This document shows, in pieces, positions 51,596 to 61,380 of a DNA stretch of 64,000 nucleotides; positions within the stretch are counted from its first letter, which is position 1, and every line of letters begins with the position of its first letter. The position numbers and the translations under genes were made by a program. The DNA comes from Onchidella celtica (Eukaryota; Mollusca; Gastropoda; Systellommatophora; Onchidiidae), in the NCBI GenBank assembly GCA_963931925.1, contig OZ007567.1, positions 93,215,778 to 93,279,777 of the forward strand, read 5' to 3'. A model generated the notes under the pieces. The model had not been told where the DNA came from. It made no database searches and saw nothing but the letters and a program-made list of their open reading frames with translations.

Positions 51596-51933
51596 TGTAG
51601 CATCTGCAAGCTATCCCTTGCCCTCCCCCGTTTTCGTGTTACACTGGTGAGCATGTGTTCATTTCTTCTTGACAACCGCCAGAGCGTACTGTACTCCGTG
51701 ACCTGACCTTCTTTTCTAGTGAGTAGTTTTTTTCCTCGCTCGCTTGTTGTCAGGTGTTTTGACTCGTTCAGTAAATATTAGTATGTTCCCGAATATTCGA
51801 TAACGTTGTGGAAACGAATGTTTACGCCAGATTTGGTCTTGAGTGATGTAACCTGATGACGTATTGATGCGTGATTGGTTAGTTTGTGCGAGGGCAAAGG
51901 TAACGTTTATTTCGGGAACTTTCTGTAGGAATG

Positions 51934-51946
51934 TTTATATATATAG
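51934..51946 (+). promoter_or_regulatory. TATA box in left LTR
   Basis: TTTATATATATAG within the LTR. Transcription would be expected to start about 25-35 bp downstream, near 51,965-51,975. Confidence 0.6.
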
Positions 51947-52053
51947 ACCTGTGTGAGTGGTTGGTGGGGTGAGTAAGTGAGTTTCCTTTTGTGTGGCGTA
52001 GATATTTAGTTTCGCTGGTGTCTTCCTAGTATTTTATTGTTCACTATACAGTT

Positions 52054-52059
52054 ATTAAA
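52054..52059 (+). promoter_or_regulatory. Possible poly(A) signal in LTR
   Basis: ATTAAA about 85 bp downstream of the expected start, repeated in the right LTR, where it would act in 3' processing. Confidence 0.4.
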
Positions 52060-52200
52060 CTTTAGTATTATTTAATCTATCGTCGGATCTCGTGTTTATT
52101 TATTTTACAGCTGTAATAGTTTCGTTTTCTAAAGGTTGTAGTTAGATCAACTAACTCCCCCCTACTATAACGTGCTAGAACAACCTCAGCTGTTACATAT

Positions 52201-52218
52201 TGGGGGCTCGTCCGGGAT
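52201..52218 (+). promoter_or_regulatory. Primer binding site, tRNA-Pro type
   Basis: TGGGGGCTCGTCCGGGAT starts three bases after the LTR. It is exactly complementary to the 3' 18 nt of tRNA-Pro and is the same 18-mer used as the primer site of murine leukaemia virus. It would prime minus-strand DNA synthesis. Confidence 0.92.
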
Positions 52219-52305
52219 CCGACCATATTCGAACGGACCAGATCTAAATTACTAGATTTATTTACATAGCTTACAGTAGAATATCATCGACAAGCTATCT
52301 ACAAC

Positions 52306-55300
52306 ATGTCGGAGGTTATTGGAAGGCTTAGCCAGGAAGCGGACGCTATGGAGCTCACTGGGCAGGAGAGACGGGAATACCTCCGTGAAGGCCTAGAAAG
52401 AGAAAGACAGCTGGAGGCTCAACGACAGGAGAAGGAGGCTGAACGACAGGCTCGGGAGAAGGAGGCTCAACGACAGGAGAAGGAGGCTGAACGACAGGCT
52501 CGGGAGAAGGAGGCTGAACGACAGGCTCGGGAGAAGGAGATGAACCACGAGTTGGAGATGGAGAAGATCCGCCAGCAACGTGGAGGCAACGACTCAGCGC
52601 AGAAGACCGACGACCACGCCAGTTCCAAGAGACCCAAGCTACCTGCATTTCAGGACAAGGACGATCTGGATAGCTGGTTGCTGCGGTTTGAGAGGTTTGC
52701 CGAGACAGCTGAATGGCCCAGATCCACCTGGACGACATCACTGTCTGCCCTGCTGACCGGGAGAGCTTTGGAGTGCTTCTGCAGACTACCGATCGACGAA
52801 GCCAAGGACTACGACAAGCTCAAGGAAGCGTTGCAGAAGAGGTACAACCTGTCAGAGGACGGATACAGACTCATGTTCAGACAAGGTAAGCCTGAAGATG
52901 GAGAAGATGTTGGAATGTTTTTGACCAGGATCAAGACCTATCTAGAAAGGTGGATAAAGCTGTCGAAGACGGAGGAGACCTACGAAGGAGTGAGAGATCT
53001 GTTCGTCAGAGAGCAATTCATGGATGCCTGCCCACCAGACCTTGCAACCCATGTGAGGGAGAGGAAACCAAAGACGCTACAGGACATCGCAGATTCAGCG
53101 GAGGCGTACCTGGTAGCGAGGAACCGGACGCTCAGCGGGAGCGCCAGACTGCAGAGCCGGCCAGTGCGACAGAGGCCCAACGGAGACAGAAGCCCACAGG
53201 TCTGCCATAGGTGCCAGAGGCCGGGACACAAGGCGACGGAGTGTCGTGCAAAGTTAAACGACAAAGGTGAGTTGAAATGTTACCTTTGTGGAAAGCCAGG
53301 CCACGTTCGGAGGATGTGTCCAGCCCAGAAGGATATGGGACGAGGCAAGCCGAACAAGGCGGCGGCGGCCGTAGTTATAGCGGCGGACGAGTCGTCAAGA
53401 CAAGATGTGACGACGGCTGACACCAGCATCAACGTTCAAGCGGTAATGAAGGACGGGAAGCTACAGTTAGCGGTGCCTGTTACGTGCGGAGGATGCAGTG
53501 ACGGAAGGACCGTGGAGAAACTGAAGTTACCAGTGATGAAGGGCTTGATTGGGAATCGAGCGGTAGATGTCCTAAGAGATACCGGCTGTGAAGGTGTAGT
53601 GGTGCGGCGAGCACTGGTGGACGACGGACAGCTCACCGGTGGGAAGAAACTTATCGCGAGGATCGATAACTCCTTGCTAGCGGCGGAGGAAGCCGTTATC
53701 GACGTGAAGACGCCTTACCTGACGGGCAAAGTGACGGCGCTGTGTCTCCCGGAGACCATCTGCGACCTAGTAGTCGGGAACGTGGACGGAGCGAAGGATC
53801 CGTACGACCCTGATACTGAGGTGATGGTAGGAGCGGTGACCACGAGGGCCCAGGAGAAGAGGAAGGACCGGTCTACGTCGCTGAAGGTGCCGAGGGCAGA
53901 ACGGCACGCGGGAGTGGATAGAGAGGAACTTATCCGACTCCAAGAAGAAGACGAAGTCATTAGGAAGTTAGAGCAGAAGAAGATCCTAACTAATAGAGGC
54001 AATAAATCTGTTCATTTTGAGAAACATGGAGGAGCACTGTACCGGATCTACAAGGACCTGAGACAGGCGACGGTTATAAGGCAAGTGGTACTACCCGAGA
54101 AACTGAGGGAGTATGTACTGAGTGTAGCCCACGACTCGATCGTCGGAGGACACCTCGGCGTGAAGAAAACCAAAGACAGAGTTATGAGCAATTTTTATTG
54201 GCCTGGAATTGAAGGTGACGTCGCGAGATACTGCCGCTCATGCGACATATGCCAGAGGACGGTGAACAAAGGAGCGACCCCAAAAGTGCACCTGCAGAGT
54301 ATGCCAGTAGTGGACGTACCATTTAGGCGAGTGGCCGTGGACTTAGTAGGACCTATCGACCCCCCAAGTGAAGGTGGACATCGGTATATCCTGGTGTATA
54401 TAGACTACGCTACTCGTTACCCCGAAGCCACACCCTTGAAGAAGATCGACGCAGAAACGGTAGCAGAAGCCTTAGTGAACATCTACAGCCGTTTGGGTGT
54501 GCCCGAAGAGATCTTGTCGGACCAAGGGACCCAGTTTATGTCAGATGTCATGAAGGAAACGAATAGACTACTGGGAATTCGACAGTCGACCACTACAGTC
54601 TACCACCCTATGTGCAACGGGTTGGTGGAGCGATTCAACGGCACGCTGAAGAAAACATTGAGACGACTGTGCGCAGAGCAACCCAAGCAGTGGCACAGAT
54701 ACATCAACCCGCTGCTCTTCGCATATCGTGAAGTTCCCCAAGAGTCGACCAAGTTTGCCCCATTCGAGTTGCTGTATGGGAGAACTGTGAGAGGACCAAT
54801 GCACATTTTACGACAACTATGGACCAAGGACGTAGAGGAGCCGGAAACGAAGACCAGTTACCAGTACGTCATGGAACTACGTGAGAGGCTGGAGGACACA
54901 TGGAAGTTAGCGACGGAAGAACTCTCCAAGGCTCAAGGTAGACAGAAGACCTACTACGACCGGAAGGCGCGAGAGAGGAAGTTCCGCCCCGGAGATGAAG
55001 TGTTGGTGCTACTGCCGACGAACACTAACAAGCTCCTAGTCCAATGGAAGGGACCATATAAGGTAGTCTCAGTTGTCGGTGTTAACGACTATAGAGTCAA
55101 GATGGGTGCAAAAGAAAAGACCTTGCACGCCAACCTCCTCAAGAGATACATTCCAAGGACGTCAAAAGCAGCAGCAGTGGCAATGGAACCGAGACCTATT
55201 GTGACCGAGATGTGTGGGATGGACAACAGTAGGAGAGATACCACGCCTGAACATGTCAACGCCATAAAGGACGGCGGCGGTGATAGTGCTGAGACTGTAC

Positions 55301-56403
55301 TGGCAGAGGACGACATGATGGACAAGAGTCAACCCGTGGAGTCAGCTGGCATGACAATCATCGAGGACTGCGACCTGGAAGGCGACAACGGTGGAACGAC
55401 GGAGGACCTTGCCGACCTAGGAAGCTGGGACCAGAAGGAAAGCTACAGAGATGTCCAGTATGGAACGCAACTGACATCGGAACAACGTCAAGAACTCTGC
55501 GATGTGGTGAAGAATTACCAGCACGTCTTCACCAATCTCCCTGGATGCTGTCAGTTGGGTGAACATCGCATCGACCTGACGACAGAAGTACCAGTTCGTC
55601 AACGACCATACCCGGTGCCCTACGCTATGCGCGACTCATTGAAGGAGGAGCTTAGCACCATGGAACGGCTGGGCATCATTCGAAGGAGCTCATCAGCTTA
55701 TGCTTCACCTATTGTTGTCGTCAAGAAGAAGGACGGATCCAACCGAGTCTGCATCGACTACAGGAAGTTAAACAAGATCACAGTATTCGACCCTCATCCG
55801 ACAGCAGCGCCATCGGAAGTGTTTCAGAGTCTATCGAGAGGAAAATTATTCTCTCAGATTGACCTGAGCAAGGGATACTGGCAAGTGAAAGTTCGAGAGC
55901 AAGACATTCCCAAGACGGCGTTCGTCACTATGGGCGAACACTATGAATTCATTCGGATGCCTTTTGGGATGATGAACTCAGGAGCCACGCTGAACAGGAT
56001 CGTAAAGCCATTGATCCGTGGAATGAACAATGTGACAGCATATGTGGACGACCTGCTGATTCATACAGAGACATTCGACGAGCATGTGAAGACTCTCAAG
56101 GACTTACTGCAGAGGATGGACCAAGCTGGATTAACTGCAAGACCATCGAAGTGTCTGATTGGAACGTCTGAAGTAGACTTTGTTGGACACTTAGTGGGAG
56201 AAGGTATGATTGGCCTGTTAGAAGAGAATGTATGTAAGGTACGAGACGCACCCAGACCCACCACTAAGAAGGAAGTGAAAGCATTCTTAGGATTAGTGGG
56301 ATATTACCATGAATTTATTCCTAACTTTTCAGCGATTGCATCACCATTGTCTGATTTACTTAGAAAGGGTCAGCCCAATATAGTTCAGTGGGATGAAACG
56401 TAG
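52306..56403 (+). CDS. Gag-pol polyprotein of element 1 (Gag-PR-INT-RT), ended by a TAG
   Basis: 1,365 codons in one frame; the ATG at 52,306 follows CAAC and is the first in-frame start after the primer site. Residues ~20-92 form a charged coiled coil built from repeats of EKEAERQAR. About 112-270 is the Gag core, whose last part (EQFMDACPPDL, HVRERKP) resembles a SCAN domain. Two CX2CX4HX4C zinc knuckles lie at 300-313 and 325-338. The protease has D425-T-G. The integrase zinc domain has H609, H616, C646, C649; its core has D679, D739, E775 (D,D35E), and its end has FRPGDEV and WKGPY at 914-918. After an acidic linker of about 110 residues comes the reverse transcriptase, with D1186 in QIDLSKGYW and YVDD at 1246-1249. 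The TAG at 56,401 falls between RT and RNase H, where no break is expected. Confidence 0.95.
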   Translation: MSEVIGRLSQEADAMELTGQERREYLREGLERERQLEAQRQEKEAERQAREKEAQRQEKEAERQAREKEAERQAREKEMNHELEMEKIRQQRGGNDSAQKTDDHASSKRPKLPAFQDKDDLDSWLLRFERFAETAEWPRSTWTTSLSALLTGRALECFCRLPIDEAKDYDKLKEALQKRYNLSEDGYRLMFRQGKPEDGEDVGMFLTRIKTYLERWIKLSKTEETYEGVRDLFVREQFMDACPPDLATHVRERKPKTLQDIADSAEAYLVARNRTLSGSARLQSRPVRQRPNGDRSPQVCHRCQRPGHKATECRAKLNDKGELKCYLCGKPGHVRRMCPAQKDMGRGKPNKAAAAVVIAADESSRQDVTTADTSINVQAVMKDGKLQLAVPVTCGGCSDGRTVEKLKLPVMKGLIGNRAVDVLRDTGCEGVVVRRALVDDGQLTGGKKLIARIDNSLLAAEEAVIDVKTPYLTGKVTALCLPETICDLVVGNVDGAKDPYDPDTEVMVGAVTTRAQEKRKDRSTSLKVPRAERHAGVDREELIRLQEEDEVIRKLEQKKILTNRGNKSVHFEKHGGALYRIYKDLRQATVIRQVVLPEKLREYVLSVAHDSIVGGHLGVKKTKDRVMSNFYWPGIEGDVARYCRSCDICQRTVNKGATPKVHLQSMPVVDVPFRRVAVDLVGPIDPPSEGGHRYILVYIDYATRYPEATPLKKIDAETVAEALVNIYSRLGVPEEILSDQGTQFMSDVMKETNRLLGIRQSTTTVYHPMCNGLVERFNGTLKKTLRRLCAEQPKQWHRYINPLLFAYREVPQESTKFAPFELLYGRTVRGPMHILRQLWTKDVEEPETKTSYQYVMELRERLEDTWKLATEELSKAQGRQKTYYDRKARERKFRPGDEVLVLLPTNTNKLLVQWKGPYKVVSVVGVNDYRVKMGAKEKTLHANLLKRYIPRTSKAAAVAMEPRPIVTEMCGMDNSRRDTTPEHVNAIKDGGGDSAETVLAEDDMMDKSQPVESAGMTIIEDCDLEGDNGGTTEDLADLGSWDQKESYRDVQYGTQLTSEQRQELCDVVKNYQHVFTNLPGCCQLGEHRIDLTTEVPVRQRPYPVPYAMRDSLKEELSTMERLGIIRRSSSAYASPIVVVKKKDGSNRVCIDYRKLNKITVFDPHPTAAPSEVFQSLSRGKLFSQIDLSKGYWQVKVREQDIPKTAFVTMGEHYEFIRMPFGMMNSGATLNRIVKPLIRGMNNVTAYVDDLLIHTETFDEHVKTLKDLLQRMDQAGLTARPSKCLIGTSEVDFVGHLVGEGMIGLLEENVCKVRDAPRPTTKKEVKAFLGLVGYYHEFIPNFSAIASPLSDLLRKGQPNIVQWDET

Positions 56404-56844
56404 GAGAAAGCGTACACCTCTTTGAAGAATGTCATTATCTCCAAACCCGTGTTATGTTTGCCAGATTTTTCCAAAGAGTTTGTCTTAGCAACTGATGCAT
56501 CAGATCGCGGATTAGGCGCTAGTCTTATGCAGGAACACGAGGGAAAGTTGTACCCTGTGGCATATGCTAGTCGTAAGCTATTGCCTCGTGAGACAAAATA
56601 TTCGGTCTCAGAGCGCGAATGTTTAGCTATTGTTTGGGCTGTAAAAAAGTTTACTTTGTATTTGTATGGAAAGGAGTTTGTGCTCCAAACTGACCATCGG
56701 TCATTAGAGTTTTTGAACTCTGCCAAGTTCGACAGTCCAAAGTTATTACGATGGAGTTTATTTTTACAGTCTTATCGATTCAGGATTCACTACGTAAAAG
56801 GCAGAGAAAATGTCTGTGCCGATTTCCTGAGCAGGGTATTTTAA
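56404..56844 (+). pseudogene. RNase H part of element 1 pol, after the in-frame TAG
   Basis: This is the same reading frame as the gag-pol ORF (offset divisible by 3), open to a TAA at 56,842. It encodes the RNase H that degrades RNA in the RNA-DNA hybrid. The acidic motifs appear in order: TDAS, then SERECLAI, then TDHRSL, and finally CADFLSR near the end. There is no internal break. With only a stop codon separating it from the RT, the cause is either a point mutation or programmed readthrough; one copy cannot decide. Confidence 0.9.
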
Positions 56845-57615
56845 AGTAGTACACTATCAGTGAAATGCATTGTAACCCATACTTTTGCCTACTAGATGAA
56901 TTGCTAGGACGGCAGTATTGTACTGTAATTGGGGACATAGTTCATCTGTAACTGAATATTGAATTGATGGCTGATAGAGAGTCATGATGTGTTAGTCACA
57001 TTTTGATTTTATGCTATGTCATATTAGTTACCAATGGAACTTGGTGTAAATTTTGGAAAATGTAACCCTAATGGGGACTGCGAGCAAGCAGTGTTTGTGT
57101 TATGTTGCAATGTTGTAACTTGTTTTGACCTAATATGATGAAGAAAGACCCTAACCAGTGGTCGGTATGTATTGGTATTTTTGCGATTGTACGTATGAGT
57201 TACACATTTTGGAGATAACCATGTTATGTACAACAAGTTATATGCTATGATTCGTGCACGAAGCATTATGTAAACGATGGGCCATCGTTTCACCTTATAT
57301 GATTTGTAATAATATCATTGACCATTGTTTCACCACAGTGGTGGCGTTGTGCTATTTTGACTAGTAGGCCTACTGTTTACTATTGGGAAGCAATGACGGT
57401 ATTGTATTAGTTATGGTATTAGTGATGCAAAGGATATTGCATTGTATTGTATTTGCGATGAAATTTGGGAAGGCACTGAAATTGTTAATAATTGTAATAG
57501 AATTAGCAACTACCTTTGTGAGATTGGGAGTACTGTAAGATTGTTCTTTCAAGATATTGCAGACGCTGAATAATGTTTTGGAGTTGAAAAATATTCAACT
57601 TAAATTGGGGAGTTG
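56845..57615 (+). other. 3' non-coding region of element 1
   Basis: 770 bp without a credible open frame and without an env-like gene. The purine-rich string TTGGGGAG at about 57,605-57,612, three bases before the right LTR, is the probable polypurine tract. Confidence 0.7.
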
Positions 57616-58218
57616 TGTAGCATCTGCAAGCTATCCCTTGCCCTCCCCCGTTTTCGTGTTACACTGGTGAGCATGTGTTCATTTCTTCTTGACAACCGCC
57701 AGAGCGTACTGTACTCCGTGACCTGACCTTCTTTTCTAGTGAGTAGTTTTTTTCCTCGCTCGCTTGTTGTCAGGTGTTTTGACTCGTTCAGTAAATATTA
57801 GTATGTTCCCGAATATTCGATAACGTTGTGGAAACGAATGTTTACGCCAGATTTGGCCTTGAGTGATGTAACCTGATGACGTATTGATGCGTGATTGGTT
57901 AGTTTGTGCGAGGGCAAAGGTAACGTTTATTTCGGGAACTTTCTGTAGGAATGTTTATATATATAGACCTGTGTGAGTGGTTGGTGGGGTGAGTAAGTGA
58001 GTTTCCTTTTGTGTGGCGTAGATATTTAGTTTCGCTGGTGTCTTCCTAGTATTTTATTGTTCACTATACAGTTATTAAACTTTAGTATTATTTAATCTAT
58101 CGTCGGATCTCGTGTTTATTTATTTTACAGCTGTAATAGTTTCGTTTTCTAAAGGGTTGTAGTTAGATCAACTAACTCCCCCCTACTATAACGTGCTAGA
58201 ACAACCTCAGCTGTTACA
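57616..58218 (+). repeat. Right LTR of element 1
   Basis: 603 bp, nearly identical to 51,596-52,197 (one substitution, one extra G). Confidence 0.97.
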
Positions 58219-58223
58219 ATCAT
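58219..58223. repeat. Target-site duplication of element 1, right
   Basis: ATCAT, matching 51,591-51,595. Confidence 0.93.
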
Positions 58224-59275
58224 TTTTTTTACAAAAAGATCGTGTACAAAGCAAGCTTTGTTGTAAGGTACTACGCTATTGACAAAACTATACAGGCCTA
58301 CCGGCTTGCTGGACTTCTCACCACAGTGATGATAGATGTCACGGCTGTATTGTATGCGTATTGGGCAACAAACATCTCTTGCTTTTCTATGAATATTTTA
58401 TGACACCTGACGTAGGTCCAGAGACCAAAAACTTGCGCCCTTGGTTTGTTCCATTGGTTTGCGCCTTCTAATTCTATACGTCCATTTTTCTTTTCTTACC
58501 CATCTACTCCCACTACAATTTATAATTACAATTTTCTTCAATGCCATCTAAAACCTTGTACCTTGCCCTATTTCGACTTAATCCCTATAGTCGTCCAAAA
58601 AAAAAAAAAAAAATTCACAGGCAAACTGCAGGATTAACTCAGATACTATAAAATGTATTCGCTCCAACTGCGCTCAACTGGGGAGCTTATCATTAATTGT
58701 CCTGCAGCTGTGGGTTAACTTCTACAACCACTTGCTGCTATCAGTGGCAAGCTTTTCAGTGTAAGAGACGTCAAGAATGCTTGTAATAATGAACTCTAAT
58801 CTATGATTGTTTCAATCTACATTTTAATTTAAAAAAAAAAAAAAACCAGCAGTCAAAGCAACGCCCGTTTTCGTTTTAAACCTTCAGTGCCTGGTAAACT
58901 ATGACTAAGGCATTACTCCCAACTTGGTGCATCTTCCAGAGTTCTGTATGCATGATGATTGATTGTGCTTGCTACTCAAACCTCTAGCTCGAGCCTGTGT
59001 GGTTTAAGAGTAGGCATTTTTTTTTTCCTGAACGCCATCACTCAGGACTAAAATTCTCCCTGTGTCTTTGTCTCGTTAATTTCGGCACAAAACAGGCACT
59101 TAGAACAAACATCAAGAGAAGGATTGAGTGTGTGTTCTGAACTCGCGTGTCATCACGACACCTTGACCTGGGTAGCCTACTTAAGGAGATAAAACACGTA
59201 GATATATATTGCACTGCCAACAAAAAATTCAGCCTGTGAATTAGGCCAAAACTTGTGACTAATTGTTATCACATT
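58224..59275. other. Spacer between the two LTR elements, no gene recognised
   Basis: AT-rich with A-runs at about 58,598 and 58,831. Open frames are under 65 codons. It is host DNA or older unrecognised repeat. Confidence 0.55.
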
Positions 59276-59472
59276 TGTCACGAGTGGAGTGAGCGATAGT
59301 TAATAATTACGGGGGGAAAGGAGGAGAGTAAAATTAACGCACGGAGACAGGGAAGAAAAGTCGTGCATGTCATGAGTGGGGGGTCTGAAGGAGGCGAAAG
59401 CGCGGTATTACTATCACTGCAAGTTAGAAGGTCCTAGGGAGCGGATCTGTGAATAATAGCCCATCGGGCAGA

Positions 59473-59480
59473 GATAAAAG
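59473..59480 (+). promoter_or_regulatory. TATA-like box in element 2 LTR
   Basis: GATAAAAG about 50 bp upstream of the intron-like donor at 59,525. The solo LTR has a degraded version (GGAAAGGG) at the matching place. Confidence 0.4.
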
Positions 59481-59524
59481 GAAGCAGTCGAGAAGACTAG
59501 TGAGAGTCTTTCCAGTTATGACTG

Positions 59525-59843
59525 GTATGTAGAATGTTGATTGATTATTATGATTGATGTATTATATTATATTCGTCTATTACCATGATGTGAATAAGTA
59601 TATGTGAGGAATGTGGAAGTCCTTGATATTGGATATAGCAATGTGCGCCATGAGCGATAGATGAAAGTGAGTTCATGGATTTGTAGCGCGAGTGAGTAGT
59701 GTGTACTCCGATGGAGGTGTGTTACCGTAAGATGTGTGGTGAGTGAAAGGTGAACTAGTGTGTGTACGCTTCATGGATTGTAAGGAGAGGTGGAGTGAAT
59801 AGAAATGGTAGGGTATTATACCAATGTAATGTTATTCTTGTAG
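59525..59843 (+). other. Intron-like 319-bp block within the LTR
   Basis: The block starts GTATGT and ends TTCTTGTAG. The flanking LTR sequence, ACTG then GTGTCGGGG, is continuous in the solo LTR at 30,240-31,106. The boundaries fit a GT-AG spliceosomal intron, with a GGT microhomology that would also allow a simple deletion. It would lie in the 5' untranslated leader if transcription starts near 59,505. Confidence 0.5.
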
Positions 59844-60353
59844 GTGTCGGGGACGGGCCGCAGAGCCACCTCGATGAGCACAGGGGATAGGCCAGCATAG
59901 GGCCGGAGGCCACACATAGGCCAGAAGTGAGGCTGTCAGTGCAGGACAGTAGAGGCACATAAAGTCGTGGCAGTCAGGCCACGGACAGGGACGTAGATAT
60001 GAGAGTGAATGAGATACTATATTGTTGCCATGTTGATAGGCTAGTGAACTGATATTATGTTGTTGCCATGTTGATGGCTATGGAAATAATAATGTGTTAT
60101 TGCCCTGCGGAGGTGCTAGGGGAGTGCTAAGGTGTATGACAATAGGAAGGTGATATTGAGAGACTGCGGTGCCAGTGAATCATTAATGTACTATTAAGAC
60201 CCTGAGGGGAGAGGCTGAGGCCGAAGTGCCTTTAGGAGTAACTACCGGATTGTGGATCCGAGGGAGCGTGTGTGTGAGAATAAGGCCGTTGTACGGCAGT
60301 CATTTCAATAATATAATATATGTAATTGCGCTATTATATGTATAATTATGTTT

Positions 60354-60359
60354 AATAAA
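60354..60359 (+). promoter_or_regulatory. Poly(A) signal in element 2 LTR
   Basis: AATAAA about 100 bp before the LTR end, conserved in the solo LTR. Confidence 0.55.
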
Positions 60360-60461
60360 TGTGTGAGTCTGATGGATTGTTCTGTTAAGTGTTAACTTGT
60401 TTGTTCGTGATTGTTGTCCTGTCATAACTTATTACATCTCCCAGTCTGGGATTTGTGACAT

Positions 60462-60474
60462 TGGGGGCTCGTCC
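60462..60474 (+). promoter_or_regulatory. Primer binding site, partial tRNA-Pro match
   Basis: TGGGGGCTCGTCC matches the first 13 of the 18 bases of the tRNA-Pro site, then diverges from the expected GGGAT. Confidence 0.75.
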
Positions 60475-61380
60475 ATTGTGACTCGTCCATTTTCGTAATA
60501 TTTAGTTGTAGTTAGTTAGTAGGTAATTGTGCTGTCTTGTTCGTTGGATGAATGGACATTTCATGATATGATTTATGTATAATAATGAATGTATATTGAT
60601 GCATGTATTGCTATGAATAGGTATTAATTTGTATTTAAACTTTCCAGAGTGTGTGCGTGCAGCCTGAGGAGACGAGCAGCCAGAGCTCCGATTAAAGGGA
60701 GGAGTTTGACTCAAAATTTCAAAAGTTAAGTGAAAATTTTGTGCCCTGGATTAAGGGCTGTCTCTTCATCTGTCTGTTTCCCGGTTTTTGCTGTTGTTGT
60801 CGTTATAGGTTATACGGGCGGTGGCGCGGGTTTGCTGTGGTGAGCGTAGTTTATCCTCTTCGGGAGGTGGGCTAAATTTGGAACTTCGTTCATCACAGCG
60901 AACAGTTCTATAGGGACCTGTATTTTTGTTTAGATTGTAGCGTTCTATCTTCCTCGTTGTTTTAGGAAGACGTTTCTCTTGTCCCTCTTCTACCTTTCTG
61001 TAGATACGTTCTTTTTTTTCAGACTCTGTTCTTGTTCGTACCTTGTAGTGTAATCGGCGTAGTTAGGTTGCAATTCTTTTTTCCATTATATTTTCTTTTT
61101 TAGGTCTTTGTCCTAGTCTGGTTCGTTGTCCTTGACGTACTTGTGGTCCTTCTACTGTATTTCTTCATTCTTGTCGTTTCTATTTTCTTTTATAATTAAT
61201 AGTGCATACATTTTATAGATATAGAATTAGTTTTGCTGTAAAGGTAAATTTCTGAATTGTATTCTGAATTGGGTATTGTTATATCTGGTGTGATCTCAGG
61301 TCTCTGGTCGTGTCGTTAGTTATCATACCGACAGGTTAGCCGTTTTTTTTAAATATATACCATAACCATAAATCTGTGAA
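60475..61380 (+). other. Untranslated leader of element 2
   Basis: About 900 bp without a credible open frame, T-rich in its second half. It may carry packaging signals, but none is recognisable. Confidence 0.6.

Larger units (their letters stand above)
51596..52197 (+). repeat. Left LTR of element 1
   Basis: 602 bp, TGTAG...TTACA ends. It is identical to 57,616-58,218 except for T at 51,837 (C at 57,857) and one G fewer in the AAAGG run near 52,135. Confidence 0.97.
51596..58218 (+). mobile_element. Complete Gmr1-like Ty3/gypsy LTR retrotransposon (element 1)
   Basis: A 6,623-bp insertion with 602/603-bp LTRs, a 5-bp target duplication, a tRNA-Pro primer site, and one gag-pol frame of 1,365 codons plus an in-frame continuation after a TAG. 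It ends with a 770-bp non-coding 3' region and a short G-rich tract before the right LTR. The domain order is Gag, protease, integrase, reverse transcriptase, RNase H. By motif the enzymes are gypsy-type (HHCC and D,D35E integrase with a GPY/F-type end, YVDD polymerase), but the order is that of copia, the hallmark of the Gmr1-like group. No envelope gene is seen. The LTRs differ by one substitution and one indel, so the insertion is very recent. Confidence 0.95.
59276..60460 (+). repeat. Left LTR of element 2
   Basis: 1,185 bp with TGTCA...TGACA ends, aligning end to end with the inverted solo LTR at 30,240-31,106. It contains a 319-bp block (59,525-59,843) that the solo LTR lacks. Confidence 0.95.

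Noticed and set aside
52355-52741. 128-codon minus-strand frame opposite the Gag coiled coil
   Set aside because: It is the shadow of the EKEAERQAR-type repeat on the coding strand.
56845-57615. Possible env-like gene after RNase H
   Set aside because: No open frame longer than about 90 codons and none on the sense strand with membrane-protein features.
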